Shown piece after piece: positions 1-5,137 of a DNA stretch of 6,478 nucleotides. The DNA lies in the NCBI GenBank assembly GCA_026388755.1, contig JAPLJE010000284.1, positions 1 through 6,478 on the forward strand, given 5' to 3'. The stretch's first letter is position 1. Every line of letters starts with the position of its first letter. Under the pieces are notes generated by a model. The model was not told the origin of the DNA, did not search any database, and worked only from the letters and a program-made list of their open reading frames with translations. A program made the position numbers and the translations under genes. The DNA comes from Deltaproteobacteria bacterium. Its GTDB lineage: Bacteria > Desulfobacterota > Desulfobacteria > Desulfobacterales > Desulfatirhabdiaceae.

Positions 1-717
1 CTGACCATTTTCAAATATGGGATAGCAGGAAATGGAATAGTAGATTTCCCGGTTTTGATTGTCCAGGTGAACATGGGTGGTCTGAGATGGCTTTTGTGTG
101 TTAAAACACTGAGTCAGGGGACAGGGGTGATCCTCTCCGGAACACGGGCTGTTCTGGTGATGGGTGATTTCATAACAGAACCGGCCGATGACCGCTTCCC
201 GCGTAATGCCAAGCTTGCCGAGCATGGGGGCATTGATATCCATAATGCGGTAATCGGTGCCGATCACAAGGACATCCTCATTAACCAGCTCGTTGATCAC
301 CATTTCCCGCATGGCTTTATTCTCGGCATATTCCTGTAATCGCCGTCTGACAAATATTTTTTTGGCCGCCCGGTCCAGCGCCTGTTCCAGGGCATCCCGG
401 CCAAGGGGTTTTGTGACAAAATCTGTGGCATCATACTGAAAACTTTTTACAGCCAAGTCCATATTTCCGTGTCCGGTGATGATGATGACTTCGGTATCTG
501 GAATTTCATCCTTCATCTGTTTCAAAAGCTCAAGACCATTGGTGTCGGGTAACGTCACATCCATCAGCACGATCATGGGGTTGACATCCCGAAAAACGGT
601 CAAAGCGTCCCTTCCGCAAGTCGCGGTATAGACGATATACCCCTTGCCTTCCAGGCGCTTTCCCAAAGCCTGACAAAAGTCTTCCTCATCATCAACCAGC
701 AGTATTGAATATTCCAT
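1..717 (-). CDS. Response regulator receiver-PAS signalling protein, C-terminus beyond window (probable hybrid kinase)
   Basis: Reading leftward from an ATG at 717, an uninterrupted frame of 239 codons runs to the window edge, so the gene is partial. Residues 3-120 form a receiver domain: acidic pair Asp9/Asp10, phospho-acceptor Asp53 (in LMDVTLPD), Thr81 and Lys103 (TKP) are all present, so it should be phosphorylatable. A charged helical linker (about 120-145) leads into a PAS domain (about 145-239) that is cut by the edge. The PAS holds Cys181, Cys192, Cys199 and Cys204 around a CSGEDHPCPL motif, a cysteine-rich style I associate with PAS domains of sulfate reducers. The receiver and linker closely resemble those of the kinase at 1134-2708, so the missing part may be HisKA-HATPase, but an output of another type cannot be excluded. 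A ribosome-binding stretch AAAAGG lies 8 nt before the ATG. It is transcribed divergently from the kinase gene. No signal peptide or membrane segment is visible; it is probably cytoplasmic. Confidence 0.9.
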   Translation of the reverse strand, partial: MEYSILLVDDEEDFCQALGKRLEGKGYIVYTATCGRDALTVFRDVNPMIVLMDVTLPDTNGLELLKQMKDEIPDTEVIIITGHGNMDLAVKSFQYDATDFVTKPLGRDALEQALDRAAKKIFVRRRLQEYAENKAMREMVINELVNEDVLVIGTDYRIMDINAPMLGKLGITREAVIGRFCYEITHHQNSPCSGEDHPCPLTQCFNTQKPSQTTHVHLDNQNREIYYSISCYPIFENGQ

Positions 718-853
718 GGTGTAAGCCTTTTATGAAAAATGAATGCGATAGCTTCGTATCCCTCATGATCAATGGTTTGCACGCCCCCGTGCATGAAAAT
801 GGATATGTATTACTATTTGAGGGCGGTGCCAATGGTATGTTCTGATTTTTCAT
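692..853 (-). CDS. Possible small leader ORF (53 aa), doubtful
   Basis: A 53-codon frame starts at an ATG (853-851) preceded by a strong ribosome-binding site: GAGGTG with a 6-nt gap. It ends with TGA at 694-692, overlapping the start of the receiver-PAS gene by 26 nt, an arrangement that would allow translational coupling. The peptide (MKNQNIPLAPPSNS...) contains a CTGAC motif but no domain that I recognise. Codon use is unlike the neighbours, with several ATA, AGG, CTA and TTA codons. It may be a chance frame within the 5' leader. The only real support is the ribosome-binding site and the overlap. Confidence 0.2.
   Translation of the reverse strand: MKNQNIPLAPPSNSNTYPFSCTGACKPLIMRDTKLSHSFFIKGLHHGIFNTAG
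778..793. repeat. Perfect GC-rich inverted repeat TGCACG-CCCC-CGTGCA
   Basis: Six-base perfect arms flank a four-base C loop, about 60 bp upstream of the leftward receiver-PAS start. It could form a hairpin in that gene's 5' leader or serve as an operator. There is no following T-run, so it is unlikely to be an intrinsic terminator. Confidence 0.55.
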
Positions 854-863
854 GTTTTTCACC

Positions 864-891
864 TCAGAAGAGACCCTGCCATTTCTTCTGA
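864..891. repeat. Inverted repeat TCAGAAGA-N12-TCTTCTGA
   Basis: Two perfect 8-bp arms are separated by 12 bp, giving a 20-bp centre-to-centre spacing (about two helical turns). That suits a dimeric regulator bound on one DNA face between the two divergent genes. No known regulator is recognised. Confidence 0.5.
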
Positions 892-900
892 AAAGAAACA

Positions 901-931
901 ATCTTTTTTAGCTATTTTCCTCGAAAAAGAT
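901..931. repeat. Inverted repeat ATCTTTTT-N15-AAAAAGAT
   Basis: Eight-base perfect arms composed largely of A/T runs, separated by 15 bp. Because the arms are of low complexity it may have arisen by chance. A weak hairpin or a bent, regulator-accessible segment are both possible. Confidence 0.3.
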
Positions 932-1019
932 GCATAGAAAAGCTCTCTCTACTCCAAATTGATTACGAAAGCAAAAAATCAAAACCCATTAATTATGCCA
1001 ATTCAAGATGGCTCCGGGA

Positions 1020-1054
1020 ATTGCTGATGATCAACAATAAATTGCTGTGATGAT
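1020..1054 (+). repeat. Near-exact direct repeat ATTGCTG(t)GATGAT at 21-bp pitch upstream of the kinase promoter
   Basis: ATTGCTGATGAT (1020-1031) recurs as ATTGCTGTGATGAT (1041-1054), start to start 21 bp, about two helical turns. The second copy ends just before the TTGACA box at 1056. The placement, roughly -72 to -38 relative to the predicted transcription start, is typical of activator sites. The binding protein is unknown. Confidence 0.45.
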
Positions 1055-1055
1055 G

Positions 1056-1085
1056 TTGACAATTTCCACGCGAATGCCCTATATA
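1056..1085 (+). promoter_or_regulatory. Candidate sigma70 promoter for the kinase-activator operon
   Basis: A consensus -35 box TTGACA (1056-1061) is followed after 18 bp by TATATA (1080-1085), 4 of 6 matches to TATAAT. Transcription would begin near 1092, leaving a leader of about 40 nt before the ATG at 1134. The promoter lies inside the upstream extension of the kinase frame (GTG at 1047), which argues against that longer start. Confidence 0.5.
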
Positions 1086-1120
1086 TCCAGAAACTGGAAA
1101 TCATCACTGCCCGAAGAAAC

Positions 1121-1128
1121 AAGAGGTG
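1121..1128 (+). promoter_or_regulatory. Ribosome-binding site that fixes the kinase start
   Basis: AAGAGGTG lies with its AGAGG core 7 nt before the ATG at 1134. The alternative GTG at 1047 has only AT-rich sequence before it and no Shine-Dalgarno match. Confidence 0.7.
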
Positions 1129-1133
1129 TTGCC

Positions 1134-2708
1134 ATGCCTTTGGCTAACGGCTGGACCATTGTATTGATGGACGATGAAGCGGATATCCGCGATGTCATGT
1201 CTTTGTCGCTCCAGGATTCCGGATACCGGGTGTTGACAGCGCCGGATGGTCAATCCGGGATCCGGCTGTGTGAAGAGCTCAACCCCCAGATGGTCATCAC
1301 CGATATCCGCATGCCGGGCATGGACGGCATTCAGGTGCTTCAGGTTTTAAAGGAACGCATGCCGGATATCGAGGTCATCGTTGCCACTGCTTTTGGTGAA
1401 ATGGATCTGGCCATTCGCGCCCTTCAACTGGATGCCTCTGACTTTATCACCAAGCCTATTGGTGACAGCGCGTTGTTTCTGGCCTTGAACCGTGCTCAGC
1501 AGCGCTATACCTCCCGAAAACAGATCAAGGATTATGCCCGGCTTCTCGAAACCGAAAACGCCAGAACCTCCCAGGAACTGACCGCAACCATCGCCTTCCA
1601 GAAAAATTTAATCGAAAGCTCCATGGATGGTATTCTTGGATGCAATGAAACCGGAAAGGTGATGATCTTTAATAAAGCCATGGAACGGCTTCTGGGATAT
1701 TCCAAAAATGATGCGCTGGATCACCTGAGCCTTGACCAAGTGTTTGCTCCGGATGAACGGGTTCGTTTCAACTCGGTTCTTTCCAGCGAGGCTTACGGAG
1801 GAAAAAACAGGCTGTATCTGTATGAAACCAGCCTGCTGACCAGCAGGGGAAACCGGATTCCTGTTCAGATATCGGCCGCAGTGCTCACGGAAGAAAAAGC
1901 AATCAGCGGTCTGGTCTGTTTTATCCGGGATTTAAGAGAGCTACGACGTCTGGAACAGGAAATGTCAGATCAGGCCAGAATCCTTCATCCGGATAAAATG
2001 ATGTCCCTGGGGCGCCTGGCTGCCAGCGTTGTCCATGAGATCAACAACCCGCTGACCGGAATTCTCAACTACATTTGCCTGATGCGCCGAATCCTGGATC
2101 GCGGCCCGCTTGCAGCCGATCAGCAGGATAAATTTAAACAGCACCTGGAGCTTGTCGAAAGTGAAACCCGCAGGTGTGCACAGATCGTATCCGGCCTGCT
2201 GACATTTTCCAGAAAATCTCCTCCGGCTTTTACGCGGGTTCAGCTTGAAGATCTGATCAACCGCTGCATGCTGTTAAGCCAGCACAAAATCCAACTCAGC
2301 CGCATTTCCCAAACGGTTTTCATTCCCCCATTGCTGCCGCAGGTTCTGGGGGATTTCAATCAGTTACAGCAGTGCCTGATCAATCTGCTCTTTAATGCCA
2401 TAGATGCCATGCCCGATGGCGGAACCCTTGAAATTTCGGCGGGTGCGGATTTGCCCAACAATGAGGTCTTTATTCGGGTGAAGGATTCGGGCCCCGGGAT
2501 TGCGCCATCAGACCTTCCCCATATTTTTGAACCGTTTTATACCACCAAGAACGAAGGATATGGGGTTGGACTGGGGCTTTCAACGGTTTATGGCATCATG
2601 GAGCGGCACCGCGGCAGTGTGCAGGTAGAAAGCCGGATTGGAAAAGGAACGACATTTACCCTGAAACTTCCGATTGAAGAGAGGGGTCATGAAGTCCGAG
2701 CCGCGTAA
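1134..2708 (+). CDS. Hybrid sensor histidine kinase, REC-PAS-HisKA-HATPase
   Basis: A 524-residue soluble kinase with an N-terminal receiver. The receiver (8-122) has Asp13/Asp14, phospho-acceptor Asp57 (TDIRMPGMDG), Thr85 and Lys107. A helical linker (about 123-155) leads to a PAS domain (about 156-270). The HisKA dimerisation domain carries phospho-acceptor His301 in HEINNPLTG. The ATPase domain (about 400-515) has the N-box Asn421, the G1 box DSGPG (451-455) and the G2 box GVGLG (477-481), so all catalytic motifs are intact. No membrane segment or signal peptide is seen, so it should sense a cytoplasmic cue. The frame extends upstream to a GTG at 1047, but the ATG at 1134 has the good ribosome-binding site and gives the usual short lead-in to the receiver. 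Its last 20 bp overlap the sigma54 activator gene, so the two are probably co-transcribed and translationally coupled. That activator has no receiver, so the phosphate recipient is not obvious: its own receiver, the paralogous receiver at 1-717 or a distant partner. Confidence 0.95.
   Translation: MPLANGWTIVLMDDEADIRDVMSLSLQDSGYRVLTAPDGQSGIRLCEELNPQMVITDIRMPGMDGIQVLQVLKERMPDIEVIVATAFGEMDLAIRALQLDASDFITKPIGDSALFLALNRAQQRYTSRKQIKDYARLLETENARTSQELTATIAFQKNLIESSMDGILGCNETGKVMIFNKAMERLLGYSKNDALDHLSLDQVFAPDERVRFNSVLSSEAYGGKNRLYLYETSLLTSRGNRIPVQISAAVLTEEKAISGLVCFIRDLRELRRLEQEMSDQARILHPDKMMSLGRLAASVVHEINNPLTGILNYICLMRRILDRGPLAADQQDKFKQHLELVESETRRCAQIVSGLLTFSRKSPPAFTRVQLEDLINRCMLLSQHKIQLSRISQTVFIPPLLPQVLGDFNQLQQCLINLLFNAIDAMPDGGTLEISAGADLPNNEVFIRVKDSGPGIAPSDLPHIFEPFYTTKNEGYGVGLGLSTVYGIMERHRGSVQVESRIGKGTTFTLKLPIEERGHEVRAA
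2677..2686 (+). promoter_or_regulatory. Ribosome-binding site for the sigma54 activator
   Basis: AAGAGAGGGG lies inside the end of the kinase gene, immediately before the ATG at 2689. It supports that ATG over the in-frame TTG at 2674, which has no Shine-Dalgarno match before it. Confidence 0.6.
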
Positions 2709-4410
2709 TCTCGACAAACATATTCAAAGCGACCAGTGGCTGAATGTGCTGGACGAATTAAACATCGGCGCCCTGATCATCGATAACCAAAGGCGAATTT
2801 CCGCGATGAACTGTACGGCTCAGGCTCTTCTGGGCCTGAAGGAAGATGAAGCCTGCGGAAAGGATTGTCGGGAGGTTTTCTGCGGCGTCCCCTGCATGGT
2901 GAAATGCCTGTTCAAGGATGGGGAGGAATGGGATGGAGACCCTTCCCCGGCGGTTTCCGAAAGCAAAGATTCCCAGCGGCTCCTCACCCGTCTTGCCACG
3001 CCCATTTATGATACGCAGGGCCGGGTTGCGGGATGCCTGACTATTCTTCAGGACCACTCTCCCATTGTCGATCTCATCAACCGGGTTCATTACGAAGAAC
3101 GCAGCCTGAAAATGATTCTGGAAAATCTGGACATCGGCATTTTTACGGTCAACAAGGGGGGACACGTCACATTTTTAAATGCCGAAGCCGAAAAAATTAC
3201 CGGCTACCATCGTCAGCAGATCTTGGGGAAGCCCTGTTCAGCCCTGTTTTCTGAAAATGATTCCCGGGATATCTGTTTACTCAAAGATTCCATCGCGGAC
3301 GGCAGAACCCGCGTCTGCGCCAGCGGCCGAATCACCATCAGCAATGGGCGAACCATACCAGTTCGCGCCAGTTACATGGCGCTGCACAACGAAAAAGGTA
3401 GTATCGTCGGGGGGCTTGCTACATTTCACGATCTGACCGAGGTGCATCAGCTCAAAAAAGCCATTACCGAGCGCTACACCTTTCAGGACATGATCGGCAA
3501 AGATCCATCCATGCAGAAAATATTTGAAATGGCCAGAGTCGTTGCCATGAGCGATGCTTCGGTGCTCATTGAAGGCTCAACCGGAACGGGCAAGGATATT
3601 CTGGCCAAAATCATTCATTCGATAGGCCGCCGAAGTACCAAACCATTCATCAAAGTCAATTGTGCGGCACTTCCCGACACGCTTCTGGAATCGGAAATGT
3701 TCGGGTATGTCAAAGGCGCCTTTACCGGTGCTTTTCAGAACAAACCCGGCCGTTTTCAGCAGGCTGACGGCGGAACGATTTTTCTGGATGAAATTGGCGA
3801 CTTGCCGCTCACGCTTCAGGCCAAACTGCTTCGTGTTCTGGAAGATAAGGATTTCTACCCGCTGGGAAGCCGGCATCCGGTAACCGTCGATGTCCGCGTC
3901 ATTTCCGCGACCAACCGGGGCCTGGATAAACTGGTCGAGGATCGGCTGTTTCGTGAAGATCTGTTTTACCGGCTGAATGTGGTTCGCATCGAACTTCCCG
4001 CGCTCAAAAACCGCAAATCGGATATTCCGCTGCTGATTCAGCAAAGCATGGGACGGCTGTGTCCGCCGGACAAAGGCCCGCCTCGCGACATTTCCGACCA
4101 GGCCATGGATGTTCTGCTCAATTATGATTATCCGGGCAATATCCGGGAGCTTGAAAACATTCTGGAACATGCGCTGATTGTCGGCCAGTCCGGATCCATT
4201 CTGTCGCATCACCTGCCGGATTACCTGCAGCAGTTCAGGGCCGCCCGTTATCCATCTGCCCGGATTGAACCGCTTCCGGACGCTGAACGCCAAAAAATTC
4301 TTCAAGCCCTGGAAATCCAAAACGGAAACCGGACGCTTGCCGCTAAATCCCTTCAAATGAACCGCTCCACCCTGTGGCGGAAAATGAAACGCTTCCAGAT
4401 CCTCTCCTAA
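2689..4410 (+). CDS. Sigma54-dependent transcriptional activator, PAS-PAS-AAA+-Fis HTH
   Basis: A 573-residue bacterial enhancer-binding protein. PAS1 (about 8-125) holds a cysteine ladder Cys56, 60, 65, 69 and 73 plus Cys42. PAS2 (about 145-260) has Cys183, Cys196 and Cys210. The AAA+ domain (about 270-500) has Walker A GSTGTGKD (296-303), the sigma54-contacting GAFTGA loop (343-348), Walker B FLDE (365-368), a sensor I ATN motif, arginine-finger region FREDLFYRLN and sensor II PGNIRELEN. A Fis-type helix-turn-helix occupies about 548-567, ending in STLWRKMKRF. There is no receiver, so it is probably switched by a ligand or redox state of the PAS domains or by contact with the kinase. Walker A has Asp303 where Glu is usual in this family, a conservative change. 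Start chosen at ATG 2689 for its ribosome-binding site, with 20 bp overlap with the kinase. Its likely target is the -24/-12 promoter just downstream (inference). It should act in the cytoplasm as an ATP-driven oligomer. Confidence 0.95.
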   Translation: MKSEPRNLDKHIQSDQWLNVLDELNIGALIIDNQRRISAMNCTAQALLGLKEDEACGKDCREVFCGVPCMVKCLFKDGEEWDGDPSPAVSESKDSQRLLTRLATPIYDTQGRVAGCLTILQDHSPIVDLINRVHYEERSLKMILENLDIGIFTVNKGGHVTFLNAEAEKITGYHRQQILGKPCSALFSENDSRDICLLKDSIADGRTRVCASGRITISNGRTIPVRASYMALHNEKGSIVGGLATFHDLTEVHQLKKAITERYTFQDMIGKDPSMQKIFEMARVVAMSDASVLIEGSTGTGKDILAKIIHSIGRRSTKPFIKVNCAALPDTLLESEMFGYVKGAFTGAFQNKPGRFQQADGGTIFLDEIGDLPLTLQAKLLRVLEDKDFYPLGSRHPVTVDVRVISATNRGLDKLVEDRLFREDLFYRLNVVRIELPALKNRKSDIPLLIQQSMGRLCPPDKGPPRDISDQAMDVLLNYDYPGNIRELENILEHALIVGQSGSILSHHLPDYLQQFRAARYPSARIEPLPDAERQKILQALEIQNGNRTLAAKSLQMNRSTLWRKMKRFQILS

Positions 4411-4425
4411 GCGCCTGATCAAGCT

Positions 4426-4476
4426 TGTTGCAGTGTTGCAAATGTGTTGCGCAACATTGCGTTATATTTGCAACAC
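4426..4476. promoter_or_regulatory. Candidate enhancer (UAS) for the sigma54 activator: TGTTGC/GCAACA cluster
   Basis: Within 51 bp lie five copies of a GTTGC-type half-site in both orientations: TTGTTGCA (4425-4432 region), GTGTTGCAAAT (4433-4443), the perfect 12-bp palindrome TGTTGCGCAACA (4445-4456) and ATTTGCAACAC (4466-4476). The first and last of the 11-mers are exact reverse complements. Further half-sites lie at 4541-4547 (GCAACAC) and 4586-4592 (TGTTGCA). The cluster sits about 150-200 bp upstream of the predicted -24/-12 transcription start, the usual distance for enhancer sites of sigma54 activators, whose Fis-type domains bind palindromes. Assignment to the adjacent activator is inferred. 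Confidence 0.6.
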
Positions 4477-4553
4477 CCGCTATGGATCAGGACAGCATTT
4501 TCCTCATGAAAAATGGGTCGAGCATTTCGGCAATAAATAAGCAACACTCTGAT

Positions 4554-4569
4554 ATATTATAGATAATAT
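4554..4569. repeat. Perfect AT-rich palindrome ATATTAT-AG-ATAATAT
   Basis: Seven-base arms with a two-base centre, between the enhancer cluster and the sigma54 promoter. Directly after it, TATGTTGTTGATT (4567-4579) matches the reverse of the IHF consensus with one mismatch. It could be a bend or IHF region that loops the enhancer to the promoter, but the AT bias makes chance plausible. Confidence 0.4.
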
Positions 4570-4590
4570 GTTGTTGATTTCCGTCTGTTG

Positions 4591-4607
4591 CATTTGTGTC
4601 ACAAATG
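4591..4607. repeat. Palindrome CATTTGTG-T-CACAAATG overlapping the -24 box
   Basis: Perfect 8-bp arms around a single central T. The right arm ends on the first G of the -24 GG dinucleotide, so a protein bound here would compete with sigma54 RNA polymerase. The arm resembles TTGTG-type operators of CRP/FNR and Rex families, but the spacing is wrong for their usual TTGTGA-N6-TCACAA form, so no family is assigned. Confidence 0.5.
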
Positions 4608-4624
4608 GCACGCATCGTGCTTTA
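4604..4624 (+). promoter_or_regulatory. Sigma54 (-24/-12) promoter
   Basis: TGGCACG (4606-4612), four bases, then GTGCTTTA matches the consensus TGGCACG-N4-TTGCWNNW with one core mismatch (G for T at the first base of the -12 box). The GG (4607-4608) and GC (4619-4620) are exactly 10 bp apart, the required spacing. Transcription should start near 4632, leaving a leader of about 85 nt. A sigma54 activator gene lies directly upstream. It should drive the pseudo-receiver and HdrA-type genes. Confidence 0.8.
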
Positions 4625-4649
4625 AATAGAGACAGCTCAAAAAAATGAA

Positions 4650-4678
4650 GCTGATTTATCCATCCCCCCTTCATCAGC
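4650..4678 (+). repeat. Possible leader hairpin GCTGAT-N17-ATCAGC
   Basis: Six-base complementary arms in the predicted leader of the sigma54 transcript, about 30 nt before the ribosome-binding site. The loop holds a run of six C. It is short with a long loop, so it may be fortuitous. No riboswitch family is recognised. Confidence 0.25.
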
Positions 4679-4707
4679 AATTATTTTCTTTGGCCCATAT
4701 TTTCATC

Positions 4708-4712
4708 AGGAG
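4708..4712 (+). promoter_or_regulatory. Ribosome-binding site supporting a GTG start
   Basis: AGGAG lies 5 nt before the GTG at 4718 and supports this non-ATG start for the receiver-like gene. Confidence 0.75.
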
Positions 4713-4717
4713 CTATT

Positions 4718-5137
4718 GTGAAATCACAACCTGCTCAGCCTCACGTTCTGGTGATTGACGAAGATGACAATATGCGGTTTTTTCTGATCAATGTGCTGAA
4801 GACCGCCGGATTTGAAGTGACCGGGGTCGGAAAAGGATCAGAAGGGCTTTTATCCGCAAAAGAGAAATCTCCGGCCATCATCATTCTGAATGTCATCATG
4901 CCGGATGAAGAAGCCCTTTTCCTCTATGGTTGCTTCAGGCACGACAAATGCCTCAAACACATTCCGGTCATCATGCTCTCCGGAATCGACCCAAAGACCT
5001 TCTTTCACTATCAGAAATTTCAAGGGGCGCAGGTTCACGGCGTTCCCTATCCGGACGCCTATCTGGAAAACCCCCCTGAAGCGGAAGAACTGGTTAACAC
5101 GGTTCGCAGACTGATTGGTAAAAAGGAAACGCCATGA
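4718..5137 (+). CDS. Stand-alone degenerate receiver (pseudo-receiver) protein
   Basis: A 139-residue single-domain protein with a receiver fold pattern from about 9 to 133 and no output domain. The acidic pocket residues Asp14, Glu15 and Asp16 are kept (VLVIDEDDN), and Ser88 takes the conserved Ser/Thr position (VIMLSG). The phospho-acceptor Asp is replaced by Asn58 (IILNVIMP), and the invariant Lys before Pro is replaced by Asn118 (AYLENP). It therefore cannot use normal aspartyl phosphorylation and probably acts by protein contact or another signal. Start is GTG with AGGAG 5 nt upstream. It is the first gene behind the -24/-12 promoter, and its TGA overlaps the ATG of the HdrA-type gene (ATGA, 4 bp), implying coupled translation. 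Cys72 and Cys78 are its only cysteines that I noted. Function is unknown; a regulatory or docking subunit for the flavoprotein is one guess. Confidence 0.9.
   Translation: MKSQPAQPHVLVIDEDDNMRFFLINVLKTAGFEVTGVGKGSEGLLSAKEKSPAIIILNVIMPDEEALFLYGCFRHDKCLKHIPVIMLSGIDPKTFFHYQKFQGAQVHGVPYPDAYLENPPEAEELVNTVRRLIGKKETP

Larger units (their letters stand above)
718..1133. other. Divergent intergenic control region
   Basis: This 416-bp AT-rich stretch separates the leftward receiver-PAS gene from the rightward kinase gene. It holds three inverted repeats (778-793, 864-891, 901-931), a near-exact direct repeat (1020-1054) and a sigma70-like promoter facing right (1056-1085). For the leftward gene only a weak candidate is visible on the minus strand: TTGGCA near 835-830, then 17 bp, then TACATA (3 of 6 matches). 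No convincing protein-coding gene lies here apart from the doubtful leader ORF ending at 692. Confidence 0.7.

Noticed and set aside
55..439. Plus-strand frames at 55-339 and 257-439
   Set aside because: They lie antisense to the receiver-PAS gene, which has clear domain motifs throughout. The plus-strand translations show no recognisable domain.
815..840. Minus-strand sigma54 promoter at TTGGCACC for the receiver-PAS gene
   Set aside because: The -24 half looks right, but 10 bp further the -12 GC is absent (TCAAA is found instead).
1009..1026. Second sigma54 promoter, TGGCTCC...ATTGCTG, before the kinase
   Set aside because: The GG-to-GC gap is 11 bp instead of the required 10, and the -24 box is poor. 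The sigma70-like promoter at 1056-1085 fits better.
1047..1133. Longer N-terminus for the kinase starting at GTG 1047
   Set aside because: There is no ribosome-binding site before it, a promoter-like sequence lies within it, and the ATG at 1134 has a good Shine-Dalgarno and sits at the normal distance from the receiver domain.
2674..2688. TTG start for the sigma54 activator at 2674
   Set aside because: No Shine-Dalgarno precedes it, whereas ATG 2689 follows AAGAGAGGGG.
3577..4422. Long minus-strand frame of 281 codons
   Set aside because: It lies opposite the AAA+ and Fis part of the sigma54 activator, whose motifs are intact. The length of the reverse frame reflects codon bias in the real gene.
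4433..4476. Intrinsic terminator after the sigma54 activator gene
   Set aside because: The 11-bp inverted repeat could fold, but its loop is long and no T-run follows, and the same bases are better explained as regulator half-sites.
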